Shown here piece by piece: positions 26,716 to 36,271 of a stretch of DNA of 64,000 nt. Under the pieces are notes generated by a model, which was not told the DNA's origin, searched no databases, and saw only the letters and a list, made by a program, of their open reading frames with translations. Source of the DNA: Planctomyces sp. SH-PL62 (GTDB taxonomy: Bacteria; Planctomycetota; Planctomycetia; Isosphaerales; Isosphaeraceae); contig NZ_CP011273.1 in NCBI RefSeq assembly GCF_001610895.1, positions 5,828,001 through 5,892,000 of the forward strand, in the 5' to 3' direction. Each line of letters starts with the position of its first letter. Within the stretch, counting starts at the first letter, position 1. The position numbers were made by a program, and so were the translations under genes.

Positions 26716-27164
26716 CGCATCACGGCCCTCCCCCTCACCTACATCTCTCACGCCCGCACGCACTGACTCAACGCGCCACGAAACGGGATTCGACCGATTT
26801 CGTGCGGAATGGATCTCCGTGAGAAAAGCCGCCGAAAACTCGCCTGATCAGGCCGTTTAAGTCCTCTCGTCCTTCCCAGAGTTTCCATGATTCAAGATTA
26901 CGGGCCTTTGCCCTGGACGATGGGATAAAATAGGTCCGTTGCGCAAATTTCAACCTTGCGTGGCAAATTTCAAAATAGGTAATCTGGACGGCGCACCTCG
27001 TGTTGCCTGCGTGCAGGATTCGATCCGAGCCGCCAACCGGGCGTCCCGCCAGCCGCGCATCGAGTCGGGGATCGGATCCTGCCGTGACGACTGTCGCGTC
27101 AGGGCCGCGTCTCTAGGCGTCCTCGACCCTCTCCAACTGATCGACTTCCTCGGAGCCCTCAGTC
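26716..27164. other. intergenic region with AT-richer, repeat-like DNA
   Basis: These 450 bases contain no supported gene. From about 26780 to 27000 the sequence is noticeably less GC-rich than its surroundings. The direct repeat GCAAATTTCAA occurs at 26943-26953 and again near 26963. Read on the minus strand, 26860-26950 resembles a dispersed bacterial repeat whose chance translation gives PSSRAKARNLES. It lies between xseA and the first giant surface-protein gene and may mark an insertion boundary. Confidence 0.35.
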
Positions 27165-30100
27165 ATGATCCCGACGACGACGCGGACGGCCGGCCCTCGG
27201 ATGCTGTGGGGGATGTGGGGCAAAGCCGAGGGACCAGGCCGTCGCAAGCGTCGTCTTCGCGGCGAGACGCTCAGGAGCCTCGAGGGCCTGGAAGGCCGCA
27301 CGATGCTGGCGGCCTCGATCAACATCGATCCCGTCGGCGTCCTGACCTACGACACCGACGGGGCGACGGCGGAGACGCTGACGATCTCGGTCGTCGGGAA
27401 CATCTACACGTTCGCCTCGACCGAGACGATCAACGTGGTCAGCAACTCCCCGGGGCTCCCCGTCACCAACGACGGCACGACGACGGTGACGGTCCAGGGG
27501 ATCCTCGGGCTCCAGGTAGACGCGAACGGCCAATCCGACCGGATCACCGTGGCGAGCACCAACGTCGCGACGGGCGTCACGCTGCAAAACAGCGACGCCG
27601 TCGTCACCCTGGGCTCCGCGGCGACCCCCACCGGCCTCGGGACGTTGACCGCCGCGATCACGGTCTCCGAGACGGGGGTGGTGACGGGCAACGCCGTGGT
27701 GCTGGACGACACCGGCATGGCCTTCTCGATCCCCACCGCGTACGTCCTGACCGCCACGACCGTGTCGCGGGCCGGGTTCGGCGGCCTGACCTATTCGGGC
27801 GTCGACGAGCTGACGCTCAAGGGGGCCTCGGCGGGCTTCGGGGGGCAGAATTCCTACACGGTGAGCGGCACCGCCGACGACGTGGCGACCCGGCTCGACG
27901 ACTCGGCGAACCAGGGCCTGGGGACCTACAACGTCGGCGGCACCTCGGCCGTCAAGAACGCGACGACCAGCCTGCGGCTCGACGCCGGCGGCGGCGCCGG
28001 CGACGACGTCTTCAACGTCGCGGCCGCCTCCTCGGCCGTGGACCTCTGGGCCGGCGGCGGCCCGACCAGCCTGAACCTGACCGACGCCGGCTCAGCCTCG
28101 GGCGTGACCGGGGCGGTCACGCTCCACAATGGCGCAGGAGCGCCGTTCGCCGTGACGGTCGACCACTCGGCCGGGACGGCCGGCGGTGCCTGGAAGCTGG
28201 GGGTCGCCTCGGCCCTCGCCCGGTTGACGGGCTTCAGCGCCGGCGGCTCGCTCGCCTACGACCCCGCCGAGATCCAGGCGCTGACGCTCCGCAACGCCGC
28301 GGGGACGGCCAACTCGCTGGAAGTCGATTTCGGCCCGACCAACCCCCTGCCCGCCGGCTCGACGACCTACGACGGCGGCTGGACCAGCTCGTCGGGGGCC
28401 AAGAGCGACCTCATCCTCCTCGGCGACCCCGAGGCGGCCATCGCCTATGAGATCCATTCGCCCTCGGGGACCGGCGCCGGCCTGCTCCAGTTCGTCGACG
28501 AGGACTCCGCCGCCACGTCGATCTCCTACTCCGGGCTCTCCCCGCACAGCCTCTATGACACGGTCCCGGCGACGACCTACACGTTCAATTACCTGGGCGA
28601 CCCGAACGACGGCGTGAGGATCAGCGACGGCGAGAACTCGGCCGCGACGGGGAACGTGCAGACGCTCAAGATCGCGTCGGACGGGGCGATCCCCGCGTTC
28701 GTCGACACCCATGTCGCGAACAAGACGAACGTCGTGGTCAACCAGAACCTCGCCCCGGGCGACTACTCCATCACGGTGGATTACGCGATCGCCGCCCCCG
28801 TCGCCGGGCTCTCGACGCTGACGATGGCCTCGGGTTCCGGTGACGACGACGCCGACCTTCTCGCCCTCCCCGCCGGCGCCGCGACCGTCCTGCTGCAAGG
28901 CGGCGGCGACGACACGGCCTCTCTGGCCCTCGTCGGCGCGTCGGCCGCGGCCTCGACCTCGCTCGACGGCGGCGCGGGGACCGACTCCCTGGTCGTCGAC
29001 GCCGGCGGCCTGGCCGTCACGGCGGCGAACTTCGCGGCCGGTCCCGGCGGCGCGACCACCATCACCGGCGCGCCCATCACCGGCGGACCCATCACGTATC
29101 GCCGCTATGAGAGCGTCGTCGTCACCGACGTCGGCCCGATCACGCCGACCGTCTACAGCGTCCCGATCCACGCGGTCCAGGGCCAGCGCCTGGTCGACGC
29201 GCTGGTCGGCGCCTTCACGGCCCCGGCGACCGCTCGGGCGTCCGACTTCGTCGCGACGATCGCCTGGGGCGACGGCTCGACGTCGGCCGGCGTGATCGTC
29301 CAGGACGCCTCGACCCCGTCGATCTTCTACGTCTACGGGACGCACACGTTCTATCAGGACGCCCCGGCCCTGGCGACCGCGATCACCGTCCGGTCGCTCG
29401 GCTCCACGAGCACGACGAGCATCGGCGGCGTGCCGGTGACGATCATCGCCCCGGCCGGCTCCCCGGTCACCACGGCGGGGACCGCCTCGGTCGACAACGC
29501 GCCCATCAACGTCGTCGTCCGCGGCTTCTCGGGCTTCGAGAACATCCCGATCGCCTCCTCGCCGTCGATCGTCGTGGCGACCTTCACCGACCTCGGGGGC
29601 GTCGCCCCGACCGACGCGAATCCGGCCGGGAACTACACCGCCACCATCTACTGGGGCGACGGCTCGTCGGGCGTCGGCGGCCTGACGATCGTCCGGAACG
29701 GGACGTCCAACAGCTTCATCGTGACGGCCGCCCCGCACACCTACGACACGCCGAGGAGCTACGTCGTCACCGTCGTGGTGAGGGACGCCGAGACGTCGGC
29801 CGTGGTGGGGATCGGCAGCGGCTCGGCGTCGATCGCCGACGCGCCGCTGACGGCGACGGCCTCGCAGCCGACGAACACGAGCATCCTGGAAGGCTATCGG
29901 TTCGTCGACTGGGTCGTCGGCTCGTTCAACGACGCCAACCCGCTGGCGAGGACCGACCAGTTCGCGGTCACCATCGACTGGGGCGACGGCTCGCCGACCT
30001 CGTCCAGCCGGGTGATCCAGCCGGGGGGCGTGGGGACGACGTTCTACGTCATCGGCAGCCACACCTACGCCGACGCGCTCGCCCCGGGGGCCCACCCCGC

Positions 30101-31166
30101 CACGGTCGGCGCCGGGCCGGTCTTCGGCCCCGTCACCCAGGACGGCGTCTTCCTCGTGACGATGACGGTCCGGGATACGTTCGGCTCGGCCGCCAACCTC
30201 TACAACGAGCTGACGGTCGCCGACCGGCTCCTGACGGTCTCCGGCGCGCTGGACTCGGCCTCGGACACCGGGGCCTCGAATTCCGACGGCGTGACCAGCG
30301 ACTCCACGCCGACGTTCAGCGGGAGGGCCAGCGAGGGGAACGCGGTCGTCTACCTGTACGGCTCGCCCGGCGGCGCGCCGTTCCTGATCGGATCGACCAC
30401 GGCCGACGCCACCGGCGCCTGGAGCATCACCCCGGCCGCGGCCCTGGCCGACGGCGACTACCTGATCCAGGCGCAGGCGTACGACGCCCGGGGGCACACC
30501 ATCAGCGCCCTCACGGTCATCCAGGCGGTGGTCGTCGACACCGTCGGCCCCAAGGTCGCGGACCTGCTGTTCGACAACTTCCGCGGCCAGGTGATCGCCA
30601 CGTTCCAGGACTTCGGCGGCGCGTCGAACGCCGGTGTGGGCCTGAACCTGGCGACCGTCCGGGACGCGAACAACTACCGGTTCTCCGCGCTGCTGGCGTC
30701 CCACCCGAATCTGCGGCGCTGGCTGGTCACGTCGATCGATGTGACGCCCGGCACGACCGTGGGCGAGCAGGTCGCCACGGTGCGGTTCAACGACGGCGCG
30801 GGCATCCGGGGGGGACGCTACCTGTTCACCGCCCGGTCGGTCGACCCGTCGAACCTGTCGGGCGTGCAGGACAACGCCGGCAACGCCCTGGACGGCGAGT
30901 TCTACGGCACCTTCCCGTCGGGCAACAACGTCAACGGCGGCGACTTCGAGGCGAGGCTCGACGCCATCCACCACACGATCTTCCCCGCCAGGACCCAGGT
31001 CGGGACGGCCACCCCGGTCACGCCTCCGGGCCGCCCGGCGACGGGCCGATTCCTCCGGCTCGACGGCACCCTGCTTCCCTCGGCCCGCACGGCGGTTAGA
31101 CTGGCTTCGGCCCGCGCGACGCCGGGGGCGGCCCGCCTCGCCCGGCTCGAACGGCTCGGCTCCTGA
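27165..31166 (+). CDS. Giant PKD/Ig-like surface protein with a planctomycete N-terminal sorting motif
   Basis: The 1333-residue protein begins with a basic stretch and the motif LRSLEGLEGRTMLAA, the LE-x-R-x-x-L-A type signal found on planctomycete surface proteins. Residues about 50-650 are beta-rich with Gly/Asp repeats. Three PKD-like domains follow, each with a WGDGS turn and a HTY or HTF strand (FVATIAWGDGS, YTATIYWGDGS, FAVTIDWGDGS). An Ig-like domain (DSTPTFSGRASEGNAVVYLYG) and a C-terminal domain (GPKVADLLFDN... to PSGNNVNGGDFEARLD) end the protein. It is probably exported and used in adhesion or cell-surface structure. The next gene is a paralogue that shares the PKD repeats and the C-terminal domain. 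Confidence 0.85.
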   Translation: MIPTTTRTAGPRMLWGMWGKAEGPGRRKRRLRGETLRSLEGLEGRTMLAASINIDPVGVLTYDTDGATAETLTISVVGNIYTFASTETINVVSNSPGLPVTNDGTTTVTVQGILGLQVDANGQSDRITVASTNVATGVTLQNSDAVVTLGSAATPTGLGTLTAAITVSETGVVTGNAVVLDDTGMAFSIPTAYVLTATTVSRAGFGGLTYSGVDELTLKGASAGFGGQNSYTVSGTADDVATRLDDSANQGLGTYNVGGTSAVKNATTSLRLDAGGGAGDDVFNVAAASSAVDLWAGGGPTSLNLTDAGSASGVTGAVTLHNGAGAPFAVTVDHSAGTAGGAWKLGVASALARLTGFSAGGSLAYDPAEIQALTLRNAAGTANSLEVDFGPTNPLPAGSTTYDGGWTSSSGAKSDLILLGDPEAAIAYEIHSPSGTGAGLLQFVDEDSAATSISYSGLSPHSLYDTVPATTYTFNYLGDPNDGVRISDGENSAATGNVQTLKIASDGAIPAFVDTHVANKTNVVVNQNLAPGDYSITVDYAIAAPVAGLSTLTMASGSGDDDADLLALPAGAATVLLQGGGDDTASLALVGASAAASTSLDGGAGTDSLVVDAGGLAVTAANFAAGPGGATTITGAPITGGPITYRRYESVVVTDVGPITPTVYSVPIHAVQGQRLVDALVGAFTAPATARASDFVATIAWGDGSTSAGVIVQDASTPSIFYVYGTHTFYQDAPALATAITVRSLGSTSTTSIGGVPVTIIAPAGSPVTTAGTASVDNAPINVVVRGFSGFENIPIASSPSIVVATFTDLGGVAPTDANPAGNYTATIYWGDGSSGVGGLTIVRNGTSNSFIVTAAPHTYDTPRSYVVTVVVRDAETSAVVGIGSGSASIADAPLTATASQPTNTSILEGYRFVDWVVGSFNDANPLARTDQFAVTIDWGDGSPTSSSRVIQPGGVGTTFYVIGSHTYADALAPGAHPATVGAGPVFGPVTQDGVFLVTMTVRDTFGSAANLYNELTVADRLLTVSGALDSASDTGASNSDGVTSDSTPTFSGRASEGNAVVYLYGSPGGAPFLIGSTTADATGAWSITPAAALADGDYLIQAQAYDARGHTISALTVIQAVVVDTVGPKVADLLFDNFRGQVIATFQDFGGASNAGVGLNLATVRDANNYRFSALLASHPNLRRWLVTSIDVTPGTTVGEQVATVRFNDGAGIRGGRYLFTARSVDPSNLSGVQDNAGNALDGEFYGTFPSGNNVNGGDFEARLDAIHHTIFPARTQVGTATPVTPPGRPATGRFLRLDGTLLPSARTAVRLASARATPGAARLARLERLGS

Positions 31167-31191
31167 CCTGACCTGATCCGATCTCCGAACG

Positions 31192-31222
31192 CCGCGCCCG
31201 GGCCCCCTCGGTCCGGGCGCGG
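31192..31222 (+). terminator. terminator-like hairpin between the two giant surface-protein genes
   Basis: A perfect 10-base stem, CCGCGCCCGG (31192-31201) with CCGGGCGCGG (31213-31222), lies 25 bases after the stop of the first giant gene and about 25 bases before the start of the second. No T-run follows. It could limit read-through between the paralogues. Confidence 0.4.
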
Positions 31223-31247
31223 TCCGTCACACCATGCGTCGCGCAGC

Positions 31248-34200
31248 TTGATCGCCCCGGAGTGTTCCATGGATCGCAATTTCCTCTCGGCGTGCCGAAA
31301 CCGGCTCGGACTCCAGCAACCTCGGCCCAGGAAGCCGGCGCGACGGCGGGTCGGGGTCGAGTCGCTGGAAGACCGCCGCCTGCTCGCCGCCTCGCTCAGC
31401 ATCGGCGGCGGCACGCTGCTGTTCCAGGCCGCCGGCGGCGCCATGAACCTCACGCTGTCGGTCGACGGGTCCGACGTCTATACGTTCCGCGACCCCACCC
31501 AGGCGATCACGCTGGGCTCGGGGACCGCGGGCTGGACCCTCTCGGGCGACGGCCACAGCGCCACCGGCCCGGCGTCGTCGTTCACCTCGGTCGCCGTGAT
31601 CGGCGACGCCGGCGCGTTCAACGACGTGGTGAGCGTGGCCTCGACCAAGGCCCCCGTGAGCCTGAGCACCGGAGCCGGGAACGACTCCTTCTTCTTCACC
31701 ACGGCGTCCATCGCCGCGCCGGTCTCGCTCAACAACGCCGTGAGCGGCGGCTCCGACGCCGATGCGGTCTTCTACGCCGTCGGCGGCGTCGACGGGGCCT
31801 TCGCCACCGGCTCGCTGGGGCGAGAGACGTTCCTCAGCTCGGCCGCGGGTGCCGGGCTGATCAGCGTCAACACGGTCAAGCCGACCTACACCTCGGCCTT
31901 CCCCGACCTCGTCGGCTCCGGCGCCAAGCTGGATCTGAACCTCAACAGCCTGTACGCCTCCCCCGTCCTGCTCTCGACCACCCTCTCCGTCACCGGCGGC
32001 GTGATCCGGGCCGACGTGGCCGGCGGCCCGGTCCACAGCTTCCCCGAGAACACGATCGACCTCTTCGCGATCGGCGGCACCACGGCCGGGAACACCCTGA
32101 CGATCGACTACGCCGGCGGCGTCCCCTACGGCCCGAGCGTCGACTTCTCGCCCCCCGTCGCGGGCTCGAACACCCTCGTCCTCGAGAACGGCTCCTTCTC
32201 GCAGCAGTCCTACCTCGCGTCGGCCCCCGGCGCCGGGCAGATCGCCTTCCCGAACCGCACGGTCGGCTCCGGCACCATCACCAACATCATCGACTTCGCG
32301 AACCTCAGCCCGATCATCGACACGGTGGCCGTCACCGGCTTCACCTTCACCGCCCCCGCCGGCGCGCAGACCATCGAGGTCGAGCCCGGGCCGATCGTCT
32401 CGGGCGTCCAGACGACCCGGATCCGCAGCACGACGAACGCCTTCGAGCGGATCGACTTCGCCAACAAGGGCTCGGTGGCGATCAACACCGGCGCCAACGC
32501 CGACACCCTGTCGATCGACCTGGGCGTCCCGGCCGCCGGCCTGACCGCGGTCTCAGTGGCGACCGGCGGGGGCGACGACACGATCGTCCTGCTGGCCTCG
32601 GCCGCCGGCGTGACGACCACCCTCGACGCCGGCGCGGGCTCGGCGAACCTGATCGACCTGAGCGACGCGGGGAGCCTCGTCGGCCTGCTGGGCGACGTCT
32701 TCGCCAGGTCCACGGGGGGCGCGAGCACCCTCAAGCTCGACGACTCGGCGCGGAACGTGGCCGACGCCTTCGTCATCACGCCCGGCCGCGTCACGGGGGG
32801 CCGATCGGGACCTTCGTGGACTACTCCGGCGGCGGCGTGACCGGCGTCGAGGTCCGCGGCGGCTCCGCGAACGACACGTTCACCTTCACCGGCTTCGGCG
32901 GCCCCACCACGGCCGAGGTCTACACCATCGCCGGCGGCCCCGGGACCGACGCCCTGGTCGTCAACTCCACGCTCCCGGCGGTGGACTTCGCCACGCCGGG
33001 CGTCCTCAGCTTCGGGGCGGGCGAGCCGACCATCGCCTATTCCAGCATCGAACAGGTCACGCTCAACCTCTCGAACACGCCCCCGACCGGCATCCCGGTC
33101 ACGCTCTCCGCGGTCGAGGCCCGGCCCTTCGTCCAGCAGACGGTCGCCCGCTTCACCGACGCCGCGCCCAGCTCCGGGGTCGTCTACTACGCCTCGATCG
33201 ACTGGGGCGACGGCTCCTCCCCGTCCGGCGGCGTGATCGTCCCCACGGGGGTCACCGGGACGTACGAAGTGGTGGGCGCGCACACCTACGCGGCGGCGGC
33301 CACCTACCCCGTGAGCGTCGTCGTCACCCGCCAGGGGGGCGGATCGAGCGGGACCACCGTCGTCGGCGGCGTGCCGATCACGGTCAACAGCGGCGTCGCC
33401 GAGAGCACCACGGTCGCCTCGACGGCCGTCGTCCGCGCCGCGCCTCTGTCCGCCCAGGGAGTCCCCTTCACGGGCCGCGCCGCGTCCCCGCTGGCGACGA
33501 GCGCCGGCGGCGTGCAAGTCGCCACGTTCACCGACTCGGGCACCGACCTCGGACCGTCGGCCTACACCGCGCTGATCTACTGGGGGGATGGCTCCGCCCC
33601 GACCCCGGCCACGCAGATCACCGCCACCGGGACCAGCGGCGCGACCGTGTACAACGTCTTCGGCGACCACACCTACGCGCGTCCGGGGAACTATACCGTC
33701 ACCGTGTTGATCACCAAGCCGCCGGCCGCGGTGACCGCCCCGGTCGTCCCCCAGGCGCCCCCGGGCGCGCGGGCCGTGGCCGTGTCGAGCGCCTCGATCC
33801 TGCCGTCCGCGCTCGCCAGCGTCGTCGGCCAGCTCAACCCGGCCAGCGACTCCGGCGCCTCCAGCTCCGACGGGATCACCAACGTCGTCCAGCCGACCTA
33901 CTCCGGCATGACCGACTCGCCCGGCGCCACCGTGGCCGTGGTCGCCGTCGCCTCCAACGGCTCCTCGATCCTCCTGGGAGCCACCCAGGCCGACGACGCG
34001 GGCGCGTGGAGCGTCACGTCGGACGTCGCCCTGGCCGACAGCGTCTACACCATCACCATCTACGCCGGCGACCGATTCAACCCGACCATCGTCCTCACCA
34101 ACGTCCTCTCCCAGGCCCTGACGATCGACACGATCGGCCCCAAGATCATGGGCGCCGCCTTCCAGCCGTCGTCGGGCTCCGTCCACCTGAACTACCAGGA

Positions 34201-34744
34201 CTTCGGCGCGGACGCCAACGCCGGGTCGGGCGTCAACCTGGCGACCGTGCAGGACCCGAGCAACTACGCCTTCGCGTTCATCTCGACGACCGTCCGCCGC
34301 TACAAGCCCCCCGCGCGCTGGCTCGTCGGGCCGATCGCCGTGGTGCCCGGGACCACCACCGGGATCCAGGCCGCGACCGTCGTCATCAACGGCGGCACGC
34401 CGATCCGGGGCGGGGTCTACCAGATCCTCGTCCGGTCGCGCTCCGAGAACACCCCGGCGGGCGTGCAAGACCTGGCCGGCAACGCCCTGGACGGCGAGTT
34501 CTACAGCGTCTTTCCGTCGGGCAACAACGTCAACGGCGGCGATTTCACGGCGCGGCTGGACTCGATCCACAACCGGGTCTTCTCGCCCGAGACGACCGTC
34601 GGCCCCGGGCGTCCCGGGCCCGTCCGTCCCGGCCGGCCCACGCCCGTGCGCCCCGTCCGCCCCACGCCGGTCCGTCCCGTCCGCCCCGCGCCCGTCCGAC
34701 CCGCGCCGGTTCGTCCCGCGCCCGTCCGGCCTGTCGGTCGCTGA
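31248..34744 (+). CDS. Giant PKD/Ig-like surface protein, second paralogue, with an apparent -1 frameshift
   Basis: The N-terminus carries RRVGVESLEDRRLLAAS, the planctomycete sorting motif. The first frame runs from 31248 to a stop at 32840. From about 32800 the coding frame moves by -1 and continues PIGTFVDYSGGGVTGVEV, with two PKD-like domains (YYASIDWGDGS, YTALIYWGDGS), an Ig-like domain and the same C-terminal domain as its neighbour (GPKIMGAAF... PSGNNVNGGDFTARLD). The break falls on a run of six G at 32795-32800; one extra G restores a single frame of about 1165 residues. I treat it as one gene. The protein ends in a Pro/Arg repeat tail that the first paralogue lacks. Confidence 0.8.
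34600..34741 (+). repeat. tandem coding repeat giving a PVRP-type tail
   Basis: The last 45 codons of the second giant gene consist of imperfect repeats of about 15-24 bases that encode units such as PTPVRPVRP and PAPVR. The nucleotide repeats differ mostly at third positions, so the protein pattern appears to be selected. The tail is strongly basic and may bind acidic surface polymers. Confidence 0.7.
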
Positions 34745-34784
34745 CCCCGGCCCTCGGCTTGGCCCGTCGCCGCGAAATCGCTAA

Positions 34785-34824
34785 GGTGAGGGGGTGGAGC
34801 GGCTCCGCCCCCTCGCCTTTTTTT
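34785..34824 (+). terminator. strong intrinsic terminator just upstream of xseB
   Basis: GGTGAGGGGGTGGAGC (34785-34800) pairs with GCTCCGCCCCCTCGCC (34802-34817) over 14 Watson-Crick and two wobble pairs, and a run of seven T follows (34818-34824). This is the best intrinsic terminator in the window. It ends transcription of the giant surface gene and lies only 24 bases before the xseB start. Confidence 0.8.
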
Positions 34825-34848
34825 CTTTCCTCTGCCCGCGACGAACCC

Positions 34849-35325
34849 ATGACCGACCAACCCGAAGTCCGCTTCGAAACCGCCCTGGCCGAGCTGGAGG
34901 AGATCGTCGAGTCGCTCCAGCGCGGGGAGCCCGAGCTCGACGCCGCCCTTGAGAAATACCAGAAGGGCGTCGCCTTGCTGGGCCACTGCTACGGCCTTCT
35001 CGAACGCGCCGAGCGGTCCGTCTCCGTGTTGACCGGCCTCGACGAGTTCGGCGAACCCATCACGACCGACTTCGACCCCACCGCGACCTTCGACCTCGCC
35101 CGGTCCGCCGCCGCGACCATCGTCGCGTCCGTCACGGTCCCGGTCCCTCCCCCGGCCGAGGCCGCGAACCCGGCCGAAGCCCCCGTCGCCGCCAAGACCG
35201 TCCGCCGCAAGCGCACCGTCAAGGCCGCCGCCCCGGAGCCGGAACCCGCCCCGGAGCCCGAGCCGACCCCCCAGCCCGAAGTCGGCCCCGAGCCCGAATA
35301 CGACCGCTTCGACCCGCCGTTCTGA
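34849..35325 (+). CDS. xseB: Exodeoxyribonuclease VII small subunit with a long C-terminal extension
   Basis: The first 75 residues match XseB: RFETALAELEEIVESLQRGEPELDAALEKYQKGVALLGHC. They form the helical hairpin that packs on the XseA coiled coil. A further 80 residues, rich in Ala, Pro and Glu with one basic patch (KTVRRKRTVK), have no counterpart in typical 70-80-residue XseB proteins and look disordered. ATG 34849 is the usual family start. The gene is separated from xseA by two giant surface-protein genes and directly follows a terminator. Confidence 0.88.
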   Translation: MTDQPEVRFETALAELEEIVESLQRGEPELDAALEKYQKGVALLGHCYGLLERAERSVSVLTGLDEFGEPITTDFDPTATFDLARSAAATIVASVTVPVPPPAEAANPAEAPVAAKTVRRKRTVKAAAPEPEPAPEPEPTPQPEVGPEPEYDRFDPPF

Positions 35326-35351
35326 GAACCCCGAGCGTCAGTCGCCGGGCG

Positions 35352-35975
35352 TCACGCGCCGCTGTGCATCCTCGGCCCCGGCGTCTGAACGGCCAGGATC
35401 GCCGCCTCGGCTTCCAGAAGCTCCCGCCATCGGGCCTGGACCTGATCGTCGGGCAGGACGTGACCGGCGAGGAGCAGGAAGACGCGGTAGTGGCCCAGTT
35501 CCGACGCGCCCAGGCGGTTGTAGAACCGCGCCAGCTCGCGATCGCTCCCGGCCGCGCCCCGGGCCAGCGCCAGGAACCGCTCGCAGGACCGGGCCTCGAT
35601 CAGGGCCGAGATCAAAAGCCGGTCCACCAGTTCCTCGTTGCCGCGTCCGCTCCGCACGAGCGCCCGCAGGGCGTTGGCGTAGGGGTTGCGATGGTTCCGC
35701 TCCAGCCGACCGCCGCGACGGATCAGCAAGCGAAGCACCGAGCTGAGGTGGGCCGCCTCGTCGTGGGCCACCGAGGCCAGGGTCGTGGCCCAGTCGTCCG
35801 GGGGAACCGGCTCGGGCCAACGGTTCAGGAGATCGAGCGCATTGGCCGCCGCCTTCTTCTCCAGGAAGGCATGGTCGTTCAACAGCGCCAGCGGCTCGCT
35901 CAGGCCGCGCTCGGCCCAGGAATCGGGGGTCCGGGAGAGGAGCGGCAGGTCTTCGACCGAGTCGACGAGGCTCAT
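35352..35975 (-). CDS. miaE: tRNA-(ms2io6A)-hydroxylase
   Basis: MiaE is a diiron enzyme that hydroxylates the isoprenyl group of ms2i6A at position 37 of tRNAs. The 207-residue protein has the expected ferritin-like iron ligands: Glu in HAFLEKKAA, Glu and His in VAHDEAAHL, Glu in LIEARSCERF, and Glu and His in ASELGHYRVF. I chose ATG 35975 (MSLVDSV). An in-frame ATG 22 codons upstream is also open but has no clear ribosome binding site. The gene stands alone, convergent with xseB and divergent from ispA. Confidence 0.9.
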   Translation of the reverse strand: MSLVDSVEDLPLLSRTPDSWAERGLSEPLALLNDHAFLEKKAAANALDLLNRWPEPVPPDDWATTLASVAHDEAAHLSSVLRLLIRRGGRLERNHRNPYANALRALVRSGRGNEELVDRLLISALIEARSCERFLALARGAAGSDRELARFYNRLGASELGHYRVFLLLAGHVLPDDQVQARWRELLEAEAAILAVQTPGPRMHSGA

Positions 35976-36271
35976 GAGGGGCGACCGTCTCCAAGATTTC
36001 GCGAGGTCGCCCGTGCTCGCCGCGGCCTGCGATATTTCCACATCTTCCCCATCCTACCGCCGAAACCGGGTCGTCGGGGACGCGAGGCGATCCGCGAGGC
36101 TTTGCCTTGCAAAGTTCTGGTGGCAGCCATGTAGACAAGGCCGGGGGGAATGTCGAGAATAACAGCGGGCGCGGGGAGTTGGGAGGATGGAACCCTCCGG
36201 GACGTCGCTTTGCGAGGCGACGCGGCGTCCAGAGACTTGTCCGCCCCGGCACTCCGTGTAACATCATCTTC

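Noticed and set aside
28092-30974. Minus-strand open frame of 960 residues
   Set aside because: It is antisense to the first giant surface protein and is compositionally a shadow.
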